Positions 58,077-64,000 of a DNA stretch of 64,000 nucleotides are shown one piece after another; within the stretch, counting starts at the first letter, position 1, and the number at the start of each line of letters is the position of its first letter. The translations under genes and the position numbers were made by a program. The stretch is from the NCBI GenBank assembly GCA_005503065.1, contig SCOE01000022.1:31842-95841 (forward strand), read 5' to 3'. A model generated the notes under the pieces. That model was not told where the DNA came from. It was given only the letters and a program-made list of their open reading frames with translations, and ran no database searches. The DNA comes from Comamonadaceae bacterium ALPHA2B. GTDB taxonomy: Bacteria > Pseudomonadota > Gammaproteobacteria > Burkholderiales > Burkholderiaceae_C.

Positions 58077-59354
58077 ATGGCCCCGCCCCGCGCGCCGGCC
58101 CGCCCCGGTGTCGCGGGCGTGGCCGCTTCCGAAATTCCCCCCTCCACGCCCCGCGCCGGCACGACGCCGGGCGTGCTGGTGCTCGTGCTGGCGCTGCTGC
58201 TGGGCATCCAGCCGGTCACCACCGACCTGTACCTGCCGGCACTGCCCGCGCTGACGGCCGGCTTCGGCGCGCGCATCGCGCATGCGCAGCTCACGCTGAC
58301 GGCGCTGCTGCTGGCCTTCGGCGTCTCGCAACTGGTGCTGGGGCCGTTGTCCGACCGCTTCGGCCGCCGCCCCGTGCTGCTCGTGGGCCTGTCGGCCTAC
58401 GTGCTGGCCGCTGCCGGCACCGCGCTCGCGTCCTCCATCGAAGGGCTGATCGCGCTGCGCGCACTCCAGGGGGCAGCCATGGGGGCGGCGGTGATGGCGG
58501 CGCGCGCCATCGTGCGCGATCTGTACCAGCCGGCCGAAGGCGCCCGCGTGATGTCGCGCGCGCTCACCGGCCTGGGCGTGATCGCCTGCCTGTGCGCACC
58601 GGTGGGCAGCGTGGTCACCGACGGGCTGGGCTGGCGCTTCGCGCTGGCCGTGCCGGCCCTGTTCGGCGTCGCCACGCTGGCCCTCGTGGCGCTGCGCCTT
58701 CGCGAATCGCTGCCCCGACCCGACGCCAACGCGCTGCGCCCCTCGGCCATCGTGCGCACCTGGGGCACCGTGCTGCGGCATCCGACCTTCCTCACCTTCT
58801 CGGCGCTCACCACGGCCGCCTACGGCCTGCTGTTCACCTTCCTGGCCTCGTCGTCCTTCGTCTTTCTTCAGGTGCTGGGCCTGTCGCGCACCGGTTACGG
58901 GCTGGTGATGCTGTGGAACTCGCTGGCCTACATCGCGGGCACCTTCCTGTGCCGGCACTGGCTCGCGCGCCACGGCGTGCGCGGCAGCGTCGCGCGCGGG
59001 GCGGTCCTGAGCCTGGCCGGCGGCACCCTCATGGGCGCCCTGGCGCTCGCCGACGTGCAGACGGTGTGGGCCATCGCCGCGCCGCTGACGCTGGTGATGC
59101 TGGGCCACGGCGTGCACCAGCCCTGCGGGCAGACGGGCGCCGTGGGCCCCTTTCCGCAGGCGGCGGGCGCCGCCTCGGCACTCAACGGTTTCATCATGAT
59201 GCTGGCGGCGTTCGGCATCGGCGGCTGGCTCGGAACGCACATGGACGGCAGCACGCGCCCGCTGGCGCTGGGCATCTGGTTCTGGAGCGGCTGCATCGCC
59301 GTGCTGGCGTGGACCGTGGTGCCGCGCTTCGGCGGAGACCACCGTGCCCGCTGA
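58077..59354 (+). CDS. Bcr/CflA-type MFS drug or sulfonamide exporter
   Basis: 425 residues, twelve hydrophobic segments. Subfamily marks: [40 protein letters not shown] (motif A) and [20 protein letters not shown]. Proton-driven efflux of drugs such as bicyclomycin is typical. A TACCCT hexamer is 7 bases before the ATG with no Shine-Dalgarno. It overlaps miaA by 11 bp. Confidence 0.9.
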   Translation: MAPPRAPARPGVAGVAASEIPPSTPRAGTTPGVLVLVLALLLGIQPVTTDLYLPALPALTAGFGARIAHAQLTLTALLLAFGVSQLVLGPLSDRFGRRPVLLVGLSAYVLAAAGTALASSIEGLIALRALQGAAMGAAVMAARAIVRDLYQPAEGARVMSRALTGLGVIACLCAPVGSVVTDGLGWRFALAVPALFGVATLALVALRLRESLPRPDANALRPSAIVRTWGTVLRHPTFLTFSALTTAAYGLLFTFLASSSFVFLQVLGLSRTGYGLVMLWNSLAYIAGTFLCRHWLARHGVRGSVARGAVLSLAGGTLMGALALADVQTVWAIAAPLTLVMLGHGVHQPCGQTGAVGPFPQAAGAASALNGFIMMLAAFGIGGWLGTHMDGSTRPLALGIWFWSGCIAVLAWTVVPRFGGDHRAR

Positions 59355-60351
59355 CCAGGGCGTCCCGCGCTGGATCGGCCTGGCCGGTCCCACGGCCAGC
59401 GGCAAGACCGCGGCGGCCCTGGCGCTGGCCGCACGCCTCGCGCCAAGCCGCGCCGTGGAAATCGTCAGCGTCGACTCCGCGCTGGTCTACCGCGGCATGG
59501 ACATCGGCACCGCCAAGCCCAGCGCCACCGAGCGCGCGCAGGTGCCGCACCACCTCATCGACATCCGCGACCCGAGCGAAAGCTACAGCGCCGCGGCCTT
59601 CGTGGCCGACGCGACGCGGCTCATCGACGCCATCCGTGCACGCAAGGCGCTGCCGCTGCTGGTGGGCGGCACGATGCTGTACTTCAAGGCGCTGATCGAC
59701 GGCATCGACGCCATGCCCGCCGCCGACCCCGCCGTGCGCGCCCTGCTCGACGCCGAGGCCGCCGCCCACGGCTGGCCCGCGCTGCATGCACGCCTGGCAG
59801 AGGTGGACCCGCGCACCGCCGCGCGCCTGGCGCCGCACGACAGCCAGCGCATCCAGCGCGCGCTGGAGGTGTGGCAAACCACGGGGCGGCCGATCTCCGA
59901 CTTCCACCAGCGCGAAGCCGCTTCGGCGAATGCTACGAAAACCATAGCTGGCCGCCCAGATGGGGCGGTCGTCGGAGCCCTTTTTTCTCTGGAACCGCAG
60001 GACCGCGCCTGGCTGCATGCCCGCATCGCCGACCGCTTCGATGCCATGCTGGCCGCCGGCTTCCTCGACGAAGTGCGCGCCCTGCGTGCGCGTGGCGATC
60101 TGCACGCCGACCTGCCCTCGATCCGCTGCGTGGGCTACCGCCAGGCCTGGGAGCTGTTCGACAGCGCGGGCGACCGGCCCGATGCCGCCGCCATCGCCGC
60201 CTTCCGCGACAAGGGCATCGCCGCCACGCGCCAGTTGGCCAAGCGGCAGATCACCTGGCTGCGCAGCATGCCGGCGCGCACCGTCATCGCCTGCGATACG
60301 CCGGATGCGACCGCGCAGGCCGTGCAACGCATGATGGCCCGCGCGACATGA
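59344..60351 (+). CDS. miaA: tRNA dimethylallyltransferase
   Basis: 335 residues from a GTG at 59344. Walker [16 protein letters not shown], then [51 protein letters not shown] and [13 protein letters not shown]. Prenylates A37 of tRNAs reading UNN codons. A GCTA-family repeat encodes [20 protein letters not shown] in a variable stretch before the conserved [13 protein letters not shown]. Overlaps the MFS gene upstream and the ABC ATPase gene downstream. Confidence 0.95.
   Translation: MPADQGVPRWIGLAGPTASGKTAAALALAARLAPSRAVEIVSVDSALVYRGMDIGTAKPSATERAQVPHHLIDIRDPSESYSAAAFVADATRLIDAIRARKALPLLVGGTMLYFKALIDGIDAMPAADPAVRALLDAEAAAHGWPALHARLAEVDPRTAARLAPHDSQRIQRALEVWQTTGRPISDFHQREAASANATKTIAGRPDGAVVGALFSLEPQDRAWLHARIADRFDAMLAAGFLDEVRALRARGDLHADLPSIRCVGYRQAWELFDSAGDRPDAAAIAAFRDKGIAATRQLAKRQITWLRSMPARTVIACDTPDATAQAVQRMMARAT
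59932..59995 (+). repeat. GCTA-type interspersed repeat, copy G (inside miaA, sense)
   Basis: GCTACGAAAACCATAGCTGG ... GGGGCGGTCGTCGGAGCCCTTTTTTC. Frame matches the NR-kinase and tsaE copies. Confidence 0.85.
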
Positions 60352-61031
60352 CGACGCCCGCGCCGCGCCTTCGGATCGAATCGCTTGCGAAGCACTACGG
60401 CAAGCCGCCCGATCGCGTCACCGTGTTCTGCAACGTGAGCTTCGAGGTCGCGCCGGGCGAGTTCGTCGCCATCGTCGGCGAATCGGGCGTGGGCAAGTCC
60501 ACGCTGCTGAACTGCGTGGCCGGCCTCGACCACTGGGATGCGGGCCGCGTCGTGGTCGACGGCACCGACCTGGGCACGCTCGACGCCGACGCGCGCGCGC
60601 TGTGGCGGCGGCGCCGGGTCGGCTTCGTGTTCCAGGCCTTCCATGTGCTGCCCCACCTGGACGTCGCGCAGAACGTCGCGCTGCCGCTGATGCTGCAGGG
60701 TGAAGCCGACGCCCCGGCGCGGCAGGCGCGCGTGCAGGAGATGCTGCGCGTCGTCGGTCTCGACGGCCTCGGCGCGCGCCTGCCGCAGCAGCTCAGCGGT
60801 GGCCAGCTGCAGCGCGTGGCCATCGCCCGCGCGCTGGTGCACCGCCCCACCCTGCTGCTGGCCGACGAGCCCACCGGCAACCTCGACCCGACGACAGCCG
60901 CCCGCGTCATGGACGTGCTCGCGGCCGAGGCACGCAGCCAAGGCGCGGCGCTGGTGCTGGTCACGCATTCGGAGGCGGCCGCGGGGCGCGCGGATCGCGT
61001 GGTGCATCTGACGGCCACGGGAGTTCGATAG
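60348..61031 (+). CDS. ABC transporter ATP-binding protein (LolD/MacB/FtsE-like)
   Basis: 227 residues. Walker [19 protein letters not shown]-loop [15 protein letters not shown], signature [16 protein letters not shown], Walker [14 protein letters not shown]-loop VTHSEAAA. The LolD-type group works with FtsX-like permeases in lipoprotein release or efflux. No permease follows: the next gene is an unrelated MFS on the other strand, so its partner must be elsewhere. Coupled to miaA by an ATGA overlap. Confidence 0.88.
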   Translation: MTTPAPRLRIESLAKHYGKPPDRVTVFCNVSFEVAPGEFVAIVGESGVGKSTLLNCVAGLDHWDAGRVVVDGTDLGTLDADARALWRRRRVGFVFQAFHVLPHLDVAQNVALPLMLQGEADAPARQARVQEMLRVVGLDGLGARLPQQLSGGQLQRVAIARALVHRPTLLLADEPTGNLDPTTAARVMDVLAAEARSQGAALVLVTHSEAAAGRADRVVHLTATGVR

Positions 61032-61094
61032 CCCAGCGTGCCGCGGGGCATGCGCATCGACGAGGTGCTCCTGGCCGCGAATCGTGACGCGGGC

Positions 61095-62531
61095 TCACGG
61101 AGCCACGGTCCTTGCAGCGGCGTGACTGCTGGATCTCGAAGCGACGATCGACAGCGCGGCGGCCACGGTCAGACTGCCGCCGACGCACACCATTGCAATG
61201 GCCAGCGCCCTGGCCAGGCTCACCGGATCCGGTGAAGCCCCCGCGACACTGAAGAAGACACCGCCGATGACCGCGACACCCAGCGCTGCACTGATCTGCA
61301 ACGCCGAATTCGTGATGCCCGCGATCATCCCGGAGCCGGTCGCCGGTGCGCGATTGATCACCGAGCGCACCAGCGTCGGCAGCGCCCAGCCCTGGCCGAA
61401 TCCCAGAAGCGCCACCGCCCCGATCAGCGGAAGCGGAGCCGGCATCTGTCCGGGCGCGCCGGCCACGAGGGCGGCGAGCAGCGCGCAGCCGGCGACCTCG
61501 AGCATCATCCCGATGGCGGGGACGCGGTCGCCGAAGAGGCGGATCGCCAGCGGGGTCGTCAGCGGCCCGATGAAGGCGCCGACGCCGAACGGCAGGAAGA
61601 CCAGCCCCGTCTCGAACGGGCCCATGCCGAGTGCGGCCTGGAGATAGACGGAGAAGGTCAGGAAGAAAGCGGAGACGACGTAGAAAAACAGGACGCCCGC
61701 GAGTCCGCTCATCAGGCCGGGCCTGCGGATCAGGTCCATGCTGATCAGGGGTACGCCGCCTCGGCGCGCATAGGCCACCTCATACCGGCAGAAGCCTGCC
61801 GCTGCCACGGGGCACGCGATCAGCATCGCACAGGCCCACCACGGCCAGCCCAGCTCCCGCCCTTCGACCAGGGGCACGATGAGCAAGCCCAGGGTGAGCG
61901 CGCAGAGCAGCACGCCGACCCGGTCCACGGGAGCCGGGCTGTCGCCACGGACGTCCGGCAGCAGCGGCAGACCGAAGACCAGGACGGCGACGACGACGGG
62001 CAGGTTGATGAGGAAGACGACGCGCCACGCCAGGTGAAAGATGTCCGCAGAGATCAACGCACCCCCGAGCGCCTGCGCGGCCACCGCCGCCAGTCCCACC
62101 GCGGCGCCGTAGAGTCCCAAGGCGCGCGCACGCTCCTTTTCGGGGAACAGGGCGTGGATGGAGGCCAGTCCCTGCGGCGCCATGGCAGCGGCGCTCAGGC
62201 CCTGCAGCACACGCCCGAGGATCAGGATGGCAGGTGAAGATGCAAGGCCACAGATCACCGAGGTCACTCCAAAGCCCGTGACGCCGATCAGGAAGATCCT
62301 TCGCCGGCCGAAGAGATCGCCCAGCCGTCCTCCCGTGATGAGGAAGACCGCGTAAGCCGCGGCGTAGCCGGAAATGACGAGCTGCAGCTCTGCAGCGCTG
62401 GTGTGGAGGGTGCTCCGAATCGATGGAAGGGCGACGTTCACGATGAAGAAGTCCAGCGGAGGCAGAAATGCGCCCACCAGCAACACCGCGAACGCCGACC
62501 ATCGACGCGTGGAGGAGGTTGTCGTATGCAT
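61095..62531 (-). CDS. MFS transporter, DHA2 (EmrB/QacA) family
   Basis: 478 residues from the ATG at 62531, about 14 hydrophobic segments. Family features: LLVGAFLPPLDFFIVNVALP, GRLGDLFGRRRIFLIGVTGF and GRVLQGLSAAAMAPQGLASI. A proton-coupled multidrug exporter is expected. It follows the SnoaL-like gene by 23 bp. Divergent TetR gene and three operator-like repeats imply substrate-induced expression. Third-position GC is slightly lower than in the core genes, which fits recent acquisition together with the adjacent IS. Confidence 0.9.
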   Translation of the reverse strand: MHTTTSSTRRWSAFAVLLVGAFLPPLDFFIVNVALPSIRSTLHTSAAELQLVISGYAAAYAVFLITGGRLGDLFGRRRIFLIGVTGFGVTSVICGLASSPAILILGRVLQGLSAAAMAPQGLASIHALFPEKERARALGLYGAAVGLAAVAAQALGGALISADIFHLAWRVVFLINLPVVVAVLVFGLPLLPDVRGDSPAPVDRVGVLLCALTLGLLIVPLVEGRELGWPWWACAMLIACPVAAAGFCRYEVAYARRGGVPLISMDLIRRPGLMSGLAGVLFFYVVSAFFLTFSVYLQAALGMGPFETGLVFLPFGVGAFIGPLTTPLAIRLFGDRVPAIGMMLEVAGCALLAALVAGAPGQMPAPLPLIGAVALLGFGQGWALPTLVRSVINRAPATGSGMIAGITNSALQISAALGVAVIGGVFFSVAGASPDPVSLARALAIAMVCVGGSLTVAAALSIVASRSSSHAAARTVAP

Positions 62532-62554
62532 GGTCTCGCCCGCTGCAGGCTGCG

Positions 62555-63028
62555 TCAGGCCGGACGGCCGAAACGTTCCGTTCCCATGATGGGTTGCCAG
62601 CTGTGGAGCGGCGTGGCGTAGTGCATCGTGAAGGTGCGCTCCAGGAACGCCCAACGGCCATCTCGGCGCTGATAGACGTCGCGGTACTGGCCGCTCGCCT
62701 GCAGCACTCCCCGATCGACGTCGTAGAAGAGGCAGTCCGCCGCCACCAGGCCGCGGCCGTCGTCGCCGTCCACCGTGATCAAGGCATTCGCCATCCAGTG
62801 GTGCATGTGGGGCATGCGCTTCATGTTGATGCGTGCCTGCGCCAGGATGGCCTCCAGGCCATCGGAATTGCCGTTCGCACCCAGGAGAAGCCGCGACTCG
62901 GGATGCCAGAGCGTGGCCAGCAGTTCGATGTTCATGGTGTCGAACGCCTCGGCGTAGTTGGCGATCAGCGCATCGATGGCAAAGCGGCTTTCGATGGCGT
63001 CAAGGCGTGCTTCGAGTTCTTTGGACAT
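62555..63028 (-). CDS. SnoaL-like/NTF2-fold protein
   Basis: 157 residues. SnoaL_4-type fold: ESRFAIDALIANYAEAFDTM, LLATLWHPESRLLLGANGNS, HHWMANALITVDGDDGRG, and RDVYQRRDGRWAFLERTFTM. Such proteins are isomerases, hydratases or small-molecule-modifying enzymes; the His/Asp pocket is compatible. First gene of a unit with the exporter, so it may modify the same compound. Operator 1 lies 12 bp upstream of its ATG. Confidence 0.85.
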   Translation of the reverse strand: MSKELEARLDAIESRFAIDALIANYAEAFDTMNIELLATLWHPESRLLLGANGNSDGLEAILAQARINMKRMPHMHHWMANALITVDGDDGRGLVAADCLFYDVDRGVLQASGQYRDVYQRRDGRWAFLERTFTMHYATPLHSWQPIMGTERFGRPA

Positions 63029-63039
63029 GGGTTATTTCG

Positions 63040-63053
63040 GTACCGACTGGTAC
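63040..63053. promoter_or_regulatory. TetR operator copy 1
   Basis: GTACCGACTGGTAC, near-palindromic; 12 bp before the SnoaL ATG, in the expected promoter area of the SnoaL-MFS unit. Confidence 0.7.
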
Positions 63054-63063
63054 ATAAATAAGG

Positions 63064-63094
63064 AAAAAAATGCGGGGTCGTGTGGCGACCCCGC
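63064..63094 (-). terminator. Minus-strand intrinsic terminator between TetR operators
   Basis: On the minus strand GCGGGGTCG-CCACA-CGACCCCGC, then ATTTTTTT. It lies upstream of the SnoaL-MFS genes and after operator 2 in that direction. There is no gene for it to terminate unless transcription starts to its right, so it may end a short RNA or attenuate leader transcripts. Confidence 0.75.
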
Positions 63095-63116
63095 GCGGCT
63101 CGGGCTCTTTATTTAC

Positions 63117-63130
63117 GTACCGAGTAGTAC
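63117..63130. promoter_or_regulatory. TetR operator copy 2
   Basis: GTACCGAGTAGTAC in the middle of the intergenic region, within AT-rich DNA (CTCTTTATTTAC...AAATATAAG) that can serve promoters on both strands. Confidence 0.7.
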
Positions 63131-63227
63131 AAATATAAGTGGCTGTGGAAGGCCGTGTCAACCGCCCTCTTGGGCCGCACGCCGCCGTGCGCGGGCGCTC
63201 CTCGGGCGCGGCTTGTTCAAATATTTT

Positions 63228-63241
63228 GTATCGACTAGTAT
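63228..63241. promoter_or_regulatory. TetR operator copy 3
   Basis: GTATCGACTAGTAT, 26 bp before the tetR ATG in AT-rich DNA, suited to autorepression. Confidence 0.7.
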
Positions 63242-63267
63242 GTATATTTTGATTTACGGAGCTGTTC

Positions 63268-63900
63268 ATGGGTCAACGGGGACGGCCACGCACGTTCGAC
63301 CGCGACGCGGCAATCGATTCGGCAATGCACCTGTTCTGGGAACACGGCTATGAATCGACGTCGTTGTCCCAGCTGAAGGCGGCCATTGGCGGGGGCATTT
63401 CAGCGCCCAGCTTCTATGCGGCCTTCGAGTCCAAGGAAGCGCTGTACAAGGAGGCGCTGGAGCGCTACATGGCGATCTACGGCAAGGTGACCCGGAGCCT
63501 GCACGACACGTCGATTCCGCCACGGGAGGGCGTGTTCCTGGCGCTGATGCGGTCTGCAAGGATGCAGATCGAGAGCGGCCATCCGAAAGGCTGCATGGTC
63601 GCGCTGGGCGTCGTCGGGGCCAGTTCCACCGGCAGCGAAGCCGTCACGCAGTGGCTTCGTGACGTGCGCAGTCGCACGCGCGCCGGCTTTCGCGCCTGCG
63701 TGGAACGAGGCATCGAGCGCGGAGAACTGCGCCGCAGCACGGATCCGGCATCGCTGTCCGTCGCGTTCGACTGCTTTTTCCAGGGGCTGTCCGTGCTCGC
63801 CCGCGATCGTGTCCGGCACGCCGCCATCGAGAAGGCCGTGACCGACGCGATGGGGATCTGGGATGCCGCAGTCGACCAGCCGGCGCCTAGGGCGTGTTAA
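63268..63900 (+). CDS. TetR/AcrR-family transcriptional regulator (3' end formed by IS junction)
   Basis: 210 residues. N-terminal HTH: RGRPRTFDRDAAIDSAMHLF, HGYESTSLSQLKAAIG, and APSFYAAFESKEALYKEAL. The C-terminal domain is TetR_C_16/AefR-like (GCMVALGVVGASSTGSEAV). ATG at 63268 has GGAG upstream. Divergent from the SnoaL-exporter unit and likely its repressor through the three operators. The last codons (RAC and stop) lie in the IS end, so the native C-terminus has been altered or lost by a few residues; the fold itself seems complete. Confidence 0.9.
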   Translation: MGQRGRPRTFDRDAAIDSAMHLFWEHGYESTSLSQLKAAIGGGISAPSFYAAFESKEALYKEALERYMAIYGKVTRSLHDTSIPPREGVFLALMRSARMQIESGHPKGCMVALGVVGASSTGSEAVTQWLRDVRSRTRAGFRACVERGIERGELRRSTDPASLSVAFDCFFQGLSVLARDRVRHAAIEKAVTDAMGIWDAAVDQPAPRAC

Positions 63901-64000
63901 CACAAACCGCGGAGGCCATCAGCCACCAGCACAAAGCTGAGGAAGCCGAGGAACATCACGTCAAGCTTTTCAAACCGAGAGAAGATCCGGCGGTAGCCCT
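63897..64000 (-). mobile_element. IS5-like insertion sequence end with transposase C-terminus (cut by window edge)
   Basis: The minus strand encodes GYRRIFSRFEKLDVMFLGFL, then SFVLVADGLRGLC and a stop: the typical C-terminal end of IS5-family DDE transposases (YRR...RFEKLD). The putative terminal inverted repeat starts near 63889 (GGGCGTGTTAACACA). The element continues to the right of the window, so its completeness and target duplication cannot be judged. The palindromic GTTAAC gives the stop codons of both tetR and the transposase. Confidence 0.8.

Overview
The window is high-GC, gene-dense chromosomal DNA with the gene content of a Burkholderiales bacterium, most likely family Comamonadaceae and close to Variovorax. 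The indications are three Bug/TctC-type periplasmic receptors, the linkage dapA-bamC, the linkage pyrG-kdsA-eno-ftsB, and several families of short interspersed repeats that I associate with Comamonadaceae. No rRNA, tRNA or CRISPR array was seen. The only mobile element is an insertion-sequence end at the right edge.

Layout, left to right. (1) 1-7.2 kb: a sugar-acid catabolic locus transcribed right to left. Two polar-amino-acid-type ABC permeases, their binding protein and ATPase are followed by a TIM-barrel isomerase, a 2-keto-3-deoxygluconate kinase and a 2-hydroxyacid dehydrogenase. A LacI-family regulator (cut by the window edge) lies beyond a 580-bp inverted-repeat element, and a perfect 16-bp LacI-type palindrome lies at the head of the transporter genes. 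(2) 7.3-17 kb: a CorA-like membrane protein, a 1206-residue membrane patatin phospholipase with a neighbouring lipase-like hydrolase, an NAPE-PLD/UlaG-like metallo-hydrolase lipoprotein and a diguanylate cyclase. (3) 17-30 kb: topoisomerase IV (parC, parE) enclosing a lytic transglycosylase; an MFS transporter, tiny membrane protein and methyltransferase; dapA-bamC-metallo-hydrolase; and the ribosomal oxygenase roxA back to back with an FKBP isomerase. (4) 30-41.7 kb: dut-coaBC, pyrG-kdsA-eno-ftsB, nicotinamide riboside uptake and phosphorylation (pnuC plus kinase), hslO, a gamma-carbonic-anhydrase-like protein and a DUF455 ferritin-like protein.

(5) 41.7-49.9 kb: thiolase and MaoC hydratase with a divergent TetR regulator, three orphan Bug receptors, a DUF72 protein, xerD and an AEC permease. 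(6) 49.9-61 kb: an expanded form of the enteric queG/tsaE-amiC-mutL-miaA genome-maintenance and cell-wall block, interrupted by a glycine-zipper lipoprotein, DedA, an acetyltransferase, a lipoprotein hydrolase and a Bcr/CflA exporter. (7) 61-64 kb: a SnoaL-like protein plus DHA2 exporter divergent from a TetR regulator, with three near-identical operators between them, ending at an IS5-like transposase end.

The most unusual signals are not single genes. A family of roughly 60-bp repeats has at least eight copies. Six lie inside conserved genes (coaBC, the NR kinase, the DUF455 gene, tsaE, mutL, miaA), read without stops in one fixed frame per orientation, and a seventh supplies the stop codon of queG. 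Many genes also carry a -10-like hexamer only 6-9 nt before the start codon, which suggests leaderless transcripts. A 67-bp element with identical internal spacing sits upstream of two unrelated genes, and a minus-strand terminator stands among the TetR operators at 63 kb.
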